Assembly: GCF_027921745.1 (NCBI RefSeq) | Contig: NC_079238.1 | Coordinates: 3,472,001 to 3,536,000, forward strand | Origin: Schizosaccharomyces osmophilus | Taxonomy: Eukaryota > Ascomycota > Schizosaccharomycetes > Schizosaccharomycetales > Schizosaccharomycetaceae | Direction of reading: 5' to 3' | Length of the DNA: 64,000 nucleotides | In this document: positions 1-11,639 of the stretch, one piece after another | How the letters are laid out: every line of letters starts with the position of its first letter | How positions within the stretch are numbered: the first letter of the stretch is position 1 | Position numbers and translations under genes: made by a program | The notes under the pieces: generated by a model | Databases searched by the model: none | Told to the model about the DNA's origin: nothing | Seen by the model: the letters and a program-made list of their open reading frames with translations, nothing else

Positions 1-1
1 C

Positions 2-985
2 GATTTTGATTACATTTTGGAACGTTATGAACAGAAAAAGCCTTTCTACTTGTATACTGGTCGAGGACCTAGCAGCGACAGTATGCACCTTGGACACTTG
101 ATTCCTTTCTTATTTTGTAAATGGCTTCAAGATGTTTTCCAAGTTCCTATTGTCATTCAAATGACTGACGACGAGAAGTTTCTGTTCAAACAAAATTTGA
201 CCCTTGAGGAATGTCAGCGTTTCGCTCGCGAAAATGCCAAGGATATCATCGCATGCGGATTTGACCCAAAAAAGACTCTCATTTTTGCCAACACTCAATA
301 TGTTGGTGGTGCTTTCTATCAAAACGTTGTTCGGATTTCAAAGTGCATCACTGCGAACCAAGCTAAATCTTGCTTTGGCTTCAACGATAGTGATTCTATT
401 GGAAAATTGCATTTTGCTTCAATTCAAGCAGCTCCTAGCTTTAGTAGCTCTTTCCCTAACATTTTCAACGGTGCCAAGGATGTTCCCTGTTTGATTCCTT
501 GCGCTATTGATCAAGATCCTTACTTCCGTCTCACTCGTGATGTCTCAGCTCGCCTGAAATTTAAGAAGCCTGCCTTACTTCACAGTAGATTCTTCCCTGC
601 TCTTCAAGGTCCTCAGTCTAAAATGAGTGCTAGTAAGGACAGTTCTGCCATTTTTATGACGGATACTCCCAATAAAATCAAGAATAAAGTTAACAAATAC
701 GCGTTTTCTGGTGGTGGTGCTACTGTCGAAATCCACCGTGAAAAGGGTGGAAATCCCGATGTTGATGTTGCTTATCAATATCTGTCTTTCTTCCTTGATG
801 ATGATACAAAACTTCAAGAGCTTCGTGATAGTTACAAGTCTGGTACTCTTCTTACCGGCCAACTAAAAGCTGAATGCATTAAAATTCTTCAAGAGGTTGT
901 AGGTAACTTCCAGGAAGCTAGAGGAAAGGTTGACGAAGCTACCTTGAATCTTTTCATGGATGGATCTCGAAAACTAGAGTGGTAA
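2..985 (+). CDS. wrs1: Cytoplasmic tryptophanyl-tRNA synthetase (5' truncated)
   Basis: This class I aminoacyl-tRNA synthetase charges tRNA-Trp in the cytosol. The frame is open to the left window edge, so the N-terminus is missing (327 codons visible; family about 390-400 residues, so roughly 65 are absent). The HIGH-type signature SMHLGHL follows a GRGPSS stretch, and the KMSKS-type loop reads KMSAS, as in eukaryotic and archaeal Trp[11 protein letters not shown] segment is also typical. The gene converges on nrd1. In S. pombe wrs1 also neighbours nrd1 (from memory), which supports the call. The mitochondrial TrpRS is a different, bacterial-type protein and does not fit. Confidence 0.95.
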   Translation, partial: DFDYILERYEQKKPFYLYTGRGPSSDSMHLGHLIPFLFCKWLQDVFQVPIVIQMTDDEKFLFKQNLTLEECQRFARENAKDIIACGFDPKKTLIFANTQYVGGAFYQNVVRISKCITANQAKSCFGFNDSDSIGKLHFASIQAAPSFSSSFPNIFNGAKDVPCLIPCAIDQDPYFRLTRDVSARLKFKKPALLHSRFFPALQGPQSKMSASKDSSAIFMTDTPNKIKNKVNKYAFSGGGATVEIHREKGGNPDVDVAYQYLSFFLDDDTKLQELRDSYKSGTLLTGQLKAECIKILQEVVGNFQEARGKVDEATLNLFMDGSRKLEW

Positions 986-1835
986 CATGCTTAATTTACA
1001 ACTACATTACGTTCACTGAATTTGGGATAGAAAGATATCGTTCACATAATGGTTGTTTACTAGACTTGTCTTGTCTGAGTTGATTTGTTATAATTGTGGG
1101 TTTACTATCCTTATACTTTTAATTTGTACTTATTTTTGGAAGTCCATCTTGTAATTGAACGAAAAAAAATAGAGTTATCTAGATTAAATAGGAAATTTTC
1201 AGACTAGAAGTTACGTTCATATATTAATAAAAATGAAAAATGATACCAATCTTGAAAATAGTTGTCGCATTTTCATCGTATACGGCATCCTTCATCAAGT
1301 TTACTGTCCAACTAAATGGTAAAAGAGAAAAAAATCGAAGAAAAGAAATAAGTAAAAGATTTCCTTGACTACAAGCCAAAGAATTGTCGAATTAGAAGAG
1401 TTGAATCCAATAAAAATGCAGCAAAAAAGCAAAAAAAGTTATAGTGAAGACTGGACTATGCCGAGTCTTTAAACTATTTTAGTAGTTTTCTTGTTTGTTC
1501 AAACAATTAACAAGTCTAAAAATTCTTCAAAAGTGAACGCGACTTGAAAATAAAGCAAAAAGAAAAGACTCATAAAAGCAAATACAAATAGAATTAATAT
1601 GCAAAGAAAAAATAAAACGAGGGTAATCGATCGAAGTAAAACGAAAGTTATTTATGAAGCCAAATAAGCTATTAATTGAATAATCAATAGTACTCATATA
1701 TACAAGGTAGTCGATAAAAAAGAATAAAAGCGAATTAAGAATGTAAACTTGAATGATGAATGTAATGCCATGGTTTTTTTTTTTTTTCTAAAACCATGTA
1801 ATAAAACGAGCGTGAATCATGTCAAACAAGGGAAA
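986..1835. other. Convergent intergenic region wrs1/nrd1
   Basis: AT-rich 3' flanks of two convergent genes; no coding signal seen. About 40 nt past the nrd1 stop there is a 9-bp inverted repeat (CATGGTTTT at 1769-1777, AAAACCATG at 1790-1798) around a T-rich loop, which could fold as a hairpin in the nrd1 3' UTR. Confidence 0.6.
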
Positions 1836-3437
1836 TTAAACGCTAGCATTAGCTGGCATAAAACCTGGTATGGTCGGTTGAGGCACAACGACATCAATAG
1901 GCATGCTCATGTCAGATGAAACAGACAAGACATCAGATTTCGAACTTGTCCTTGGTGGGTTACCGCATCTGTCTTTACCATAACTGATGCGGAAATGTTC
2001 GTATCCATTCTTCTGTTTGATACATTCCAAAGCATAAATGGCATTAGAAATAGAGGTGAAGTTCACGAAGGCACAACTCTTTTCGCGGAAAAGATTGATA
2101 TACTCTATCTCCCCGTATTCCTCAAAATCTTGCTTGAGTCTCTCTACCGTCAGAGAATCATCTGCATTTCCAATGTAAATGTTACGACTAGCTCCACCAG
2201 CAACGGCAAGTGCAATGTTAGAAGGTAGTGGACCGCTATGTTTACCCCATCCAATTTTTAGGCGACGGTTGCGAATGACTAGTCCGTTAATGCTAGTTAA
2301 TTCAAAAAAGCGATAAGCAGAAACAGGATCAACAAATGTTACAAAACAAATGTGCTTCTCTGGAAGGAAACGGATATTATGAAGTAAGCCACCACGAACA
2401 GTGTTGCAAATTTCTTCGATAGTTGTATCAGCATGAATATTACCAATATAAACAGTTCGGTTGCCGGTTGTTATAATGTCAGGCTTTCCCATAACAGGAC
2501 TGGCAGGTGGGTATCCCATCATTGGGTAACTAGGTGATATGACACCTAATTGACCCTTATAGGGTTGCTGCTTTAAGCCACCAGCGCATCTGTCACGACC
2601 ATAAAATATCCTTCGTTTAGTCCACTTGGGATTTGATGGTAAGTTTTGAACGGCCTTGATGGCAGCTGCTATATTGAGAAAATGAACGAAAGCAATATTC
2701 TTGTCCACAACTATTTTAATTTGGTCAATAGGACCAAAAGGCCCCAAGTCTTCTCGAATTTCCTCATCGGTGATACCGCTGGGAAGATTACCAAGAAAAA
2801 CGTTTCTGCAAGCTCCCGACTGTTGAACAGCCATTAAAACAGACGAATTAGAAGCAGAGTTTTTACCCCAACCTACTTTGACATCTGCTCCTCTGATAGT
2901 GAGACGCTTCATGTGGGATTCTTGTAAGAAAGCTGTAGCATGGGTAGGATCCAGAAACGATATAAAAGCACAATTTTTCTCTGGCAAGATCCAAGCTGAT
3001 TCGATAGGACCGGTATGGACACAAGACAAAATTTCATCGATGGGTGTTCCGGATGGCAGGTTTCCAACGTATACAGTTTTCACGGGCTGTTGTCCGGTAG
3101 GATTGCTGGGCATAGGGTAATACCCAGGAGCGAAACTTGGGACGATTGGGCTAGTAACATGAGAAACGTTATAACTGGGTGCAGGATGAGGAGAATGCGC
3201 AGCCATTTGAGGGGCACCAAACGGCATACCCTGCATTGGAGTATAACTAGTAGGACTCTGCACAAATGGACTTCCCACGAGAAGGCCTGTAGGCAAAAGT
3301 CCGTGAGGAGTGTTGGGAGTAGCAACACCTCCTTCTCCGTTCATACTGTGTGGGATTGTCAAAGGAGGTAAATGGGGCTGAGTAGTTCTACCGGGAACGG
3401 AAAGACGAGATTGACTAGAAGGACTTCCACAAGACAT
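1836..3437 (-). CDS. nrd1: RNA-binding protein with four RRMs (Nrd1)
   Basis: A 533-residue RNA-binding protein. In S. pombe, Nrd1 (about 529 residues) holds back sexual differentiation by acting on Ste11-dependent transcripts and stabilises the myosin light-chain mRNA cdc4. Four RRMs are visible at roughly residues 118-190, 210-285, 325-395 and 415-490. Each has an RNP2-like YVGNL/FLGNL/YIGNI/YIGNA strand and an RNP1-like CAFISF/IAFVHF/ICFVTF/CAFVNF strand. The first about 115 residues are Pro/Ser-rich and the C-terminus ends in a low-complexity tail. The start is the first ATG. The upstream intergene is long (1.5 kb), pyrimidine-rich on the sense strand, and may include a long 5' UTR. Confidence 0.93.
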   Translation of the reverse strand: MSCGSPSSQSRLSVPGRTTQPHLPPLTIPHSMNGEGGVATPNTPHGLLPTGLLVGSPFVQSPTSYTPMQGMPFGAPQMAAHSPHPAPSYNVSHVTSPIVPSFAPGYYPMPSNPTGQQPVKTVYVGNLPSGTPIDEILSCVHTGPIESAWILPEKNCAFISFLDPTHATAFLQESHMKRLTIRGADVKVGWGKNSASNSSVLMAVQQSGACRNVFLGNLPSGITDEEIREDLGPFGPIDQIKIVVDKNIAFVHFLNIAAAIKAVQNLPSNPKWTKRRIFYGRDRCAGGLKQQPYKGQLGVISPSYPMMGYPPASPVMGKPDIITTGNRTVYIGNIHADTTIEEICNTVRGGLLHNIRFLPEKHICFVTFVDPVSAYRFFELTSINGLVIRNRRLKIGWGKHSGPLPSNIALAVAGGASRNIYIGNADDSLTVERLKQDFEEYGEIEYINLFREKSCAFVNFTSISNAIYALECIKQKNGYEHFRISYGKDRCGNPPRTSSKSDVLSVSSDMSMPIDVVVPQPTIPGFMPANASV

Positions 3438-5002
3438 CAGAGAAAAACAAAGTAATGTAACAGAAAAAGTATAGAAAGGGAATAACGTAAGTAAAAAGAT
3501 AAAAAAAAAAAAGGGAATATGAACAGCAAAAGTTTCTCTTAATGAAATGAAAAGAAGAGCAAATCAAAAGACACAAGAAAAGATGTGAGTACAGTGTTTA
3601 TGTAAGATAAACGCACAAGTAGCAAAAACTTGAAGTGAATATTGGAGAAAGGAAATCTCAGAGAATCTTCAAGCTTGTTGCTATAGCTTTCCAAATGGGT
3701 TTTCGTACAAAAAGGTAAGAAAACGAACTATAAACTCTTTTGGGGTTCGTTTGTTATTATCCAAAGGTAAATCAGAATGAGAAACCGAAGATGAATGTTT
3801 GACAAAATGTGTAGCAAAATCACCAAATACAAAAGAGTCAATTAAAATGAACGAATGGAATGCAAAACTTCAAATGAGCCAGCAGCGTCTTAGTAAATCG
3901 CACTTCTTTTAAACGAAGTGTGCAAGTAAGACAAGTAGAAAGCGAAGGGGACAAGAAGAAAAATTTAAGAATTGAAAATTGAGAAATTAAACTGCTAAAG
4001 AATAATGTTTGAAAAGGGATGAATGATATCCAAAAGACAAAGAGACAACCAAAAATCCTTGAGGAAACCCGCGAATAAAAAGACTGAATTCAACTTAATC
4101 CTTGAGATATAAATGGTAACCACTATTAGGATTGTAATAAAAGATCTCAAAAGAAAGAAAGAAAGACTATTCAAATGATCAAAAGTTATGTCCTTACGCA
4201 AATCACACGTGAAGAGAACGCGCAAATAAAAGCACTGAATAAAAGTATTAAAGAGAAAAAAAATAGGAAAAATAAAAATGAAAGAACAACGCGACGAACA
4301 ATAACTGTTCTACCCGTTTCAAGTATTAGCGTTCAATATGTTATAGGTAAATGAAAGAATCTCCACCAACATTGGACTACCCTGTCGTTTGTTGGTATAA
4401 ATTCACAAAGCGATCGGGATAACGAGGATAACCGAGGTAGCAGTAAAAAACAGAGACGTTGTGAAACACTTCGTGTTAGAAAAGAAGGAAATTTCCGTAT
4501 ATATAATTACTAATATAGAATGAATAATTATGCTCTATGATTCTAATGGATATGCTATTTATTTTCATGTGGCTTGTTCAAAAACTGGCGCTAAGATGGG
4601 CATGTTTGCATTTGCTTCATCCTTGCCAAGCCACAGTAATGAAATAATAAATAAATAAAATAACAAAATAAAATAAAATAAAATCAAGAAAGAAACGAAA
4701 CGAAAATAGAAAAGAGGAGAAACAATAAAAGAGGAATTTGGCAAACTGAATATATAATTCTTTTTTTAAGGGTTTTTTGTTGTTTACAATGCTTTCCCAA
4801 CCGTATTGTATGTCAAGTGATGATTTTTTTTTTTCTTTTCCAACAAGAGAACCTTTGTAGTTTAATGCCATGAAACCAGCCGAAAGTCGTTCATAAGGTG
4901 CGTTGCTTCCTGAATATAAAAGTCATTCTAGCATTTGTAAAAGGTGACAAGAACAGAAACACAAATATTGGAGGAAAGAGGAACGGGAAGATGAGTATGC
5001 AT
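3438..5002. other. Long AT-rich intergene upstream of nrd1
   Basis: About 1.56 kb with no convincing gene. The + strand is strongly A/G-rich (many A tracts, a GAAA run near 4150, AATAA-type repeats at 4638-4685), so the nrd1 leader on the minus strand would be pyrimidine-rich. Strand-biased A-tract intergenes of this kind are typical of fission-yeast replication origins; that use here is inference. Confidence 0.5.
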
Positions 5003-6922
5003 TTACGGATTCCGATTGGACTCAATATCTGTCTTTTGTTCATCCGATAGTCCTCGCCAAAAATACATACAATTTTTGTATGTACCTTGCTTGTCATGTG
5101 GATTCACTGAAGATATGCTGAGATCCTGCGGGAGAGAGGAATAACGATTATTCCATCGGCATACTAGAAAGCGAAACACATCACGGGTGAATACGAGGTA
5201 TTGATCTAAGCCAACAAGCGCTGTGAGTGTATGTACCAAGCTATGGTGATGTTTGTTTGGATTCCGAGGCACCATTCCTTGACTTGTAGGAGCAGAAAAT
5301 GATTTATACTTTTGAAACAGCCTATACTCAGCAGTTGTCATGTTGTGAGCCACTTGCCATAATTGAGTAAAACTTAATGAGAAGATCCAAACCCAATTAA
5401 TACAAACGATAAAAATAGAAACGATGACAAACATATCTTTCAGCATCCATTCACAAAACGTACCGCCAACAAACAGACAAGTATACGATTTGTACTTTTC
5501 CTGAATAGGAATCAGCGACAAGTATACAAAGCCCGTGTAGCAATAGAGAGGAATCAAAAAAACAAGTGATAAAGTGTAAATAAGAAAGGATTTGTGGTTT
5601 TTCATGCCAACACAGTTGCCAATCCAGGGACAATGATGATCATACCGATAAACGCAGCGGCCACAAGAGATACAATGGAAAGATCTGTTTGGCTTCAATT
5701 GAAGACACTTTAGGCAAAAACTATTTTGATCGAAAGCATTTCTGCCAAGCAAATCTTCTATACATTCCCTTCTTTGCGTCACACCGCCGATTGTAGGAAT
5801 ATAACCGGGATCCTGAAAGGCAGAAATGACATAGTAAGCAATGCAAAAGATAGAAAGAATTAAGAAAGATCCAAACAAAACGAAACTTTCTCGGTAAAGG
5901 ACGGGTAGTATATTGATACATGCATGACTCCAAACCCAAAAAAAGATCGAAGAAAACACGCCAGCTAGGAAGGGAGTTTGAACGAAAAATGAAGTTATTT
6001 CTGTAGATGACTCTATATAAAAAATAAGGAATTTGGATGACAAATAGAGACAAACTGGAGCTAAAAAGATGGATAGTATGACCGGGCAAACGCTCATGAT
6101 AAAAAGCGCAACCCCAATAATAGGAAAACAAGCTAGAAAACATAACCAAAAGTACGTCCTTTTAGAAAATCGATGGCTGAAAAGAATAATCTGATATTTT
6201 TCTGCTGGTTCGTTCGCAATTACTTGGACTTGGAACCCATTCACAATCAAGGCTTCTTGAAAAACTTTAGATACTCCAAGCTCCAAAGACAAAGACCAAG
6301 GCGTTTTCAATTGACCAGACAAGTTCGCAACAGCTGTTGTTTCGGATAAACCACATTCTTGAAGGATCAGCCTCATGCATTTGGAGTTTGCTCCTACCAA
6401 AGACCAATGTAACGGCGTCATTTCTTCACTATCCGTTGCGTGAACATCGGCTCCCCATTTCAGTAGACAATTGGTTACCATCTCATTGCCATGGTAGACA
6501 GCCCACATAAGAGGCGTATGCTGATTTTCATCTGGAGAGTCGACTGGAATATCCAAATGCAGAAGATACACCACCAAAAATGCATTAGAGGAGTGAACAG
6601 CCAAATGTAGACAATGAAACCCTTGGCTATCATGCATCAACGGATCACCACCTCGCTGAACCAAGTAATTTACCATTTCTACTAATCCTCGCTTCGCAGC
6701 CCAGTGAAGAGGGGTTGCCCCCAAATTTCCAGCAGTACTGTTTATATCGATGCCATTCTCCAGCAAGTAATTGCAAACTTCGAATTGCTGATTCAAAGCA
6801 GCCCAATGGAGCGCCGTCGCTCCTCCTTCATCTTTATCGTCGATACTAGAGATTCTAGCTTGAATATCATTTTTTATAGATTCAATGTCACCCTGACTTG
6901 CCGCAGCAAATATATTCCCCAT
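5003..6922 (-). CDS. akr1: Ankyrin-repeat DHHC palmitoyltransferase (Akr1)
   Basis: A 639-residue membrane S-acyltransferase of the Akr1/HIP14 family, which palmitoylates cytosolic proteins at the Golgi. The N-terminal about 230 residues form five or six ankyrin repeats, with repeated TALHWAA, TPLHWAA, TPLMWAV and TPLHWSL motifs. Several hydrophobic membrane segments follow. The cysteine-rich catalytic domain has CLKC, HCISCGRC and the DHHC core in YDHHCPWIGNCVG. The start used is the first ATG (MGNIFAAA); the open frame continues 19 codons upstream without an ATG. It sits next to nrd1 as in S. pombe. Confidence 0.94.
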   Translation of the reverse strand: MGNIFAAASQGDIESIKNDIQARISSIDDKDEGGATALHWAALNQQFEVCNYLLENGIDINSTAGNLGATPLHWAAKRGLVEMVNYLVQRGGDPLMHDSQGFHCLHLAVHSSNAFLVVYLLHLDIPVDSPDENQHTPLMWAVYHGNEMVTNCLLKWGADVHATDSEEMTPLHWSLVGANSKCMRLILQECGLSETTAVANLSGQLKTPWSLSLELGVSKVFQEALIVNGFQVQVIANEPAEKYQIILFSHRFSKRTYFWLCFLACFPIIGVALFIMSVCPVILSIFLAPVCLYLSSKFLIFYIESSTEITSFFVQTPFLAGVFSSIFFWVWSHACINILPVLYRESFVLFGSFLILSIFCIAYYVISAFQDPGYIPTIGGVTQRRECIEDLLGRNAFDQNSFCLKCLQLKPNRSFHCISCGRCVYRYDHHCPWIGNCVGMKNHKSFLIYTLSLVFLIPLYCYTGFVYLSLIPIQEKYKSYTCLFVGGTFCEWMLKDMFVIVSIFIVCINWVWIFSLSFTQLWQVAHNMTTAEYRLFQKYKSFSAPTSQGMVPRNPNKHHHSLVHTLTALVGLDQYLVFTRDVFRFLVCRWNNRYSSLPQDLSISSVNPHDKQGTYKNCMYFWRGLSDEQKTDIESNRNP

Positions 6923-7646
6923 TTCGTATAGCGGTGTATAGGAAACAACCAAGCAAGACTGTAAGAAGCCCAAACTCAAATGAATTGTCCTCCTATTGTA
7001 ATTTCAATGTGTGAAAAAGAAAATAAAGGCTACCTTTTTCGTAATTGTGTTACGTTTCTAGTGTTGATCAAATTCACTGTGTTTTGGTAACTTTGAAAAG
7101 TCCGCTAACATTCAATTCTCACTTTGGCTTCCCGTATGGTTTCCAATTCATACATCAAAAGACAAAGATAATATCGGTTGACAAAATCTACTCTCTTGAA
7201 AATACTTGCTTGCCATTTTCCATCGTTTCTCAGTGGTAAGTTGTTCAACAAAGCGATAATGTCATATTAATTTTCAATATAGATTTATGAAAAATAACCT
7301 TATAGGAGAAAAACATCGGTATCCATTCTATACTTTTACTCATTGCTTATTCTATCTGCACACTACCAGAAAGCAATCGCCATTAAACGCTTGGTTAAGG
7401 GATCTTTTCTCTGATTTTTTATACAAACGCAAAATTACACGTACTTTTGTCTTTAGCAATTCATACTGAGCATACCAAGGAGTTGTTTTGATTGCAGGAA
7501 TTTGTCAGTGTTACAGAAACCGAGTCATTACAATATATAATTTCTTTCCTTTTGCGTTCAGCTTTTGGTCATGAATGTTCTTTTTCCTTACATTTGATAA
7601 CTAACTAGATTTTTCTGACATAAAACATAAGAGTAAACTTGGAAAA
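6923..7646. other. Divergent promoter region akr1/gep3
   Basis: Upstream region shared by two divergent genes. Small ORFs here have no family resemblance. TATA-like ATATATAATTT lies near 7530, about 110 nt before the GTPase start. Confidence 0.5.
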
Positions 7647-9131
7647 ATGACCATGCAGAATTTCTGTCGTGGATGTGGCCATACATTACAGTCATTAAAT
7701 CCAAAAGCTGGCGGATTCAAACGCTCGCTCAAACCTTCAGTTTTACATCTGAGCCCTCAGACTTCAAGATGGAATTCTCGGAGAAATGAACAAAGTATCT
7801 TTGAAGGTTCATTCTCCAAGTTAGATCCTAAATTTCAAAAGCTTTTTCCTAAAACACCTTCAGTTCCTATTGCTAAAGAGAAAACCTTTAATACTCATCT
7901 GTGGTGTCAAAGATGTCACGATATAAAGTTTTACAATCGCTTTCAACAAGAAGATTTGTTGCAGGAGCCTACAGCCACGCTGACTGAAGTCATAAAGGGT
8001 ATAAATGCTGATCCGAAAACCGCTCTGGTTCTTCAAATTACCGATGTTAGTGATCTTAACCCCGATCACTTTATCTCAGCTAAAACGCTGACGGATTTCC
8101 CTGTATTTCATGTTTTTAGCCATGTTGATACTCTCCCTCGTCCTAATGCATCTTGGTTATTCCAGGCACTTGGTTTGGTTCCCGAAAACGCGATGCTACT
8201 AACAGCACGTGGAAGCCCTACAGAAACTATGAAGGAACTTCTTACAAATATCCAGCGGTTACTTACGCCAGGTGGTCATGTATACATAATTGGGGAAGCA
8301 AACTCTGGTAAATCCAGTCTTATTCAAAGCTTTGCTCAGTATGGAAATGGTTTGGTGAAAGAATTATCAATGGAAAGTTTTATTCCAGGAACGACATTAA
8401 AATCTATGCCTTTTTCGGCTTCAAGTTTTGGAAGTACCTTTACTGGTCTAAAAGATGGCAAAGTGATAGATACCCCAGGGTATTCAGGAACGTTAGGGTC
8501 TTTATTACCTTGGATAGACTCGAAAATATTTAAAGAGCTGGTTCCTAAAGTCCGTTCACGCAAAAAGCAGCTTCAATCCAAACCACTTCAGGTGCCGATT
8601 TACTCTGCCCAGAGTATTTTATTTGGAGGCCTTGTTCGTGTTACACCAATGGAAATTTCAGCTGAGGAATTCGTCGACATGGAGCAAAGACAAGTCCAAA
8701 AAAACCAAAAAATAAACCTACCGTCCAATGACAAAGGTGTCTCTTCATTTCATATTCCTCCTTATATTTCCCACCCAGATTATAATGAGCCCTTGCTGGC
8801 TAAAATTTTTACTAAAATACCTTTTCACATCAGCAGCACGGAGAAAATAAAAAAACTCGAGCAGAAATGTTCAGAGAACTCTGCGATACAGCTCGTCACT
8901 CGTGCACCCAGTAAGCTACTGCCTTCGTTTCTCACATATATACAACCCAAAAAACTTCACTCACATGTGTATGACTCTTTCTCGAATGGAGAATTATTAA
9001 TTCACAATTTTGGTTTCGTTTCCTTTGATACTCCTCGGCCGTTCAAACTACTTATTGAAGCTGTGAATCCTCTGGCTGTATCATGGAGACCTTCATCTTA
9101 CATATTGGAGACCCCAAAGTCAGCTTCCTGA
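7647..9131 (+). CDS. gep3: Mitochondrial YqeH/NOA1-type GTPase (Gep3/Mtg3-like)
   Basis: A 494-residue circularly permuted GTPase of the YqeH/NOA1/Gep3 family, expected to assist small-subunit mitochondrial ribosome assembly. A treble-clef zinc motif is split between CRGCG (residues 8-12) and CQRCH (about 88-92), as in YqeH. The G motifs come in the permuted order G4 (SHVD), G5 (TARG), P-loop G1 (GEANSGKSS, about 217-225), then G3 (DTPG, about 274-277). The short basic N-terminus could be a mitochondrial targeting signal but is not strongly so. Symbol taken from S. cerevisiae GEP3/MTG3 (YOR205C); other YqeH paralogues are possible. Confidence 0.8.
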   Translation: MTMQNFCRGCGHTLQSLNPKAGGFKRSLKPSVLHLSPQTSRWNSRRNEQSIFEGSFSKLDPKFQKLFPKTPSVPIAKEKTFNTHLWCQRCHDIKFYNRFQQEDLLQEPTATLTEVIKGINADPKTALVLQITDVSDLNPDHFISAKTLTDFPVFHVFSHVDTLPRPNASWLFQALGLVPENAMLLTARGSPTETMKELLTNIQRLLTPGGHVYIIGEANSGKSSLIQSFAQYGNGLVKELSMESFIPGTTLKSMPFSASSFGSTFTGLKDGKVIDTPGYSGTLGSLLPWIDSKIFKELVPKVRSRKKQLQSKPLQVPIYSAQSILFGGLVRVTPMEISAEEFVDMEQRQVQKNQKINLPSNDKGVSSFHIPPYISHPDYNEPLLAKIFTKIPFHISSTEKIKKLEQKCSENSAIQLVTRAPSKLLPSFLTYIQPKKLHSHVYDSFSNGELLIHNFGFVSFDTPRPFKLLIEAVNPLAVSWRPSSYILETPKSAS

Positions 9132-9401
9132 TTTTACTAATAATAATTTTGATTGCTATAATAATTTAGATAGACTAATCGTAGAGACCTGTTTAGTGGA
9201 CTTGGAGTTAAAAATGAATATCATCATGTTAGCTAGACATCTAGCGTGAGAAACCAACACAAAGTAAATATTTGTTTAAAAAACTACTAAAAAATATATC
9301 TGAGACAATAGTATTTTCCAGTGAAACAGAATTCCGTATAGCCTCCTTACATCTAAAAAGCTGCGGTAATTTAGTCTGTGCGCAATTTTATCCAAAGCCT
9401 A

Positions 9402-11150
9402 ATGGATGCCAACTTGCAGCATTGTCTGTCGTCTGATCAAGCTTATTTATCTCAAATATCGGAAAATCAATTAGAAACTAGCATTTCTAATACCACGCTT
9501 TCTCGATATCAGAATGCGCGTGAATTACTGTCCTTGCGTTCGGGTTCAGAGGCAGCAATAAGTAGATTTGGCATTGGCTATGCAGGTTTTGGAAATGGAT
9601 GGACCTCTACTAAATCAAAAGTTGTCTACCCTAACCAAAAAAAAAGAGTGCGAGGTCGGTATTGCTATTCATTCAACCGGAGGACAAATGGGACCCAAGC
9701 TGAATTACCAGTGGATTTAGTACCAATAAGACTGGAGATTGATGCAGATAGATATAAATTAAGAGAATCATTTACCTGGAATGCATACGATAAATGTATT
9801 CCTTTAGACGTTTTCGCCGAGCAGCTATGTTTAGATTATGACATTCCTCCGAATCATATGCATATGGCACAGAATATATCAAAAAGTATACAGTCCCAAA
9901 TTCATGATTATCGGCCTATTCGACAAGCTCTCGATTCATCTTTACAAGCCAAATTGGACGACTCTTACCAACGGCGGCATCCTTCATTTTCAGAAGATGG
10001 GATTTCTATAGACGAATCACCGCAGACATACAAAGAAGAAACTAATAACGGTGGCACGGATCTTCGTTTTTTGGTGAATCTTGATATTACGATAGGACGT
10101 TTAAACCTCGTGGATCAATTCGAATGGGATTTATTTTCATCATCTGGAAGTGCTGAGGAATTTGCTTCAGTCATGTGCTTTGACCTTGGTTTAAGTGGAG
10201 ACTTTTGTACCGCAATTTCTCATTCTATCCGAGAGCAATCGCAAATGTATTTGAAGTCCCTAGTCTTGATCGGTTATACATTTGATGGAAAAGAAATTGA
10301 CGATGAAGAAATACGATCGTTTATGTTACCATCTTTAAAGGAAGCACTTCGCTCGAATGATATGAATGCAAAGTCCTATTCACCGATGGTATATGAACTA
10401 TCTGATGCTGAAATGGAACGTCAAGACCGTGGATACGATCGTGAAGCTAGAAGGATGAGAAGACGACAAGGGCGTGCAAAGCATGGTGTGGCTCTTCCTG
10501 ATTTAAATGACATCCCAAAAATACATAGAACGTCTTATAAAAACTCATCGGTTCCTTTTGATGACGACTGGAACCAAACGTATGCTGATGCAATTGCACA
10601 GAAGCAAGCAACACTCGACTATCAAGCCTTCATGGCTCCAATGAAGGAAAGTTTAGTCCTCAGCTTTAAAATATCTCCAGAAAAACTCAAAATGTCTTTG
10701 GATCGTTCCTCAGGCTCTTCTAAACTCATGCCTTCATTCTTGCCGCAAGCATATCCCCCTAACACTTCTCAGCTTAATTATCCCGCTATTCAGAATGAAC
10801 TTTTAAATAATTCTACAGTTAACCCATATTATAGTTCTTCTTTGGCTTCGCCAAAACCGACTGAAGTTCCAACGATGACCCAAACACAAGGAAACCCCTT
10901 ACCGAACTTTGCCCCAGATTGGGTAAAACATTGTGTTGAAGAAATAAACTACAAATATCCTAATGAAAAGTTTGATCTCATGGTAAAACATGCTGAGAAT
11001 CCTGCTGAGCAGATTTTTGTGCGGATTCGTTGCCAATACTGCGCTAATGATATTTTTTCGGCTGGTCCTGGATTATCTTTTGGAAACTTTGAAATTCACT
11101 TGCTTTCTAAGACGCACCAGCTAAATAAAGAATCTCAGATGCTGCTATAA
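9402..11150 (+). CDS. snf5: SWI/SNF chromatin-remodelling subunit Snf5
   Basis: A 582-residue core subunit of the SWI/SNF nucleosome remodeller. It shows the tandem SNF5 repeats: repeat 1 begins LVPIRLEIDADRYKLRESF (about residues 112-180) and repeat 2 begins LRFLVNLDITIGRLNL (about 225-305), followed by a basic RRMRRRQGRAKHG stretch. The Pro/Ser/Thr-rich C-terminal part (about 430-530) is low complexity and ends in a Cys-containing segment (RCQYC). The start is the first ATG; eight further open codons lie upstream and a TAATTTAG acceptor-like site precedes them, so an extra 5' exon cannot be excluded. Position between gep3 and cph2 fits S. pombe. Confidence 0.9.
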   Translation: MDANLQHCLSSDQAYLSQISENQLETSISNTTLSRYQNARELLSLRSGSEAAISRFGIGYAGFGNGWTSTKSKVVYPNQKKRVRGRYCYSFNRRTNGTQAELPVDLVPIRLEIDADRYKLRESFTWNAYDKCIPLDVFAEQLCLDYDIPPNHMHMAQNISKSIQSQIHDYRPIRQALDSSLQAKLDDSYQRRHPSFSEDGISIDESPQTYKEETNNGGTDLRFLVNLDITIGRLNLVDQFEWDLFSSSGSAEEFASVMCFDLGLSGDFCTAISHSIREQSQMYLKSLVLIGYTFDGKEIDDEEIRSFMLPSLKEALRSNDMNAKSYSPMVYELSDAEMERQDRGYDREARRMRRRQGRAKHGVALPDLNDIPKIHRTSYKNSSVPFDDDWNQTYADAIAQKQATLDYQAFMAPMKESLVLSFKISPEKLKMSLDRSSGSSKLMPSFLPQAYPPNTSQLNYPAIQNELLNNSTVNPYYSSSLASPKPTEVPTMTQTQGNPLPNFAPDWVKHCVEEINYKYPNEKFDLMVKHAENPAEQIFVRIRCQYCANDIFSAGPGLSFGNFEIHLLSKTHQLNKESQMLL

Positions 11151-11639
11151 TACAAAAACTTACGAGTGAAAAGTTTGCATTTTTAAGGCCTAATGGTGTC
11201 GGATATCTGCACGTCCCTTGTAATATACGTTTCTTCTTCTGTGAATGCTATCACGATCAATGCATAATTATGAGTTTAACGAATTTTTACATCGGCTGTT
11301 TTTTTTTTTTTTGATTTTCTAATTTTGGAGAATGGAAAATGATTTTCAAAAAATAATATAAAAATACTTTGGCATAATCTATACGTACCCTATTTAAGCT
11401 GTTAACCTTCATACTGAGCAGATAGATCTCACATTATTCTTGAACGGAGGAGTTTTCGGCGCAAATATATAAATTTATAATAGCTGAGAGAAACAAAACA
11501 AAAAGAACTCTTTTTATTTTCTTTTTTATTTAGGCCATATGATGGTGTACCTTACCTCTCGTTATTTAGATGAACACTGACCTGACTGAAGGAACTACGA
11601 ACTCCCTTGGTGCACACGACTGAGCTGGTTTTCTTTACG
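11151..11639. other. Intergene snf5-cph2
   Basis: 3' flank of snf5 and promoter of cph2. Holds a T13 tract near 11300 and a TATA-like ATATATAAATTTATA at about 11465. No gene seen. Confidence 0.5.
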
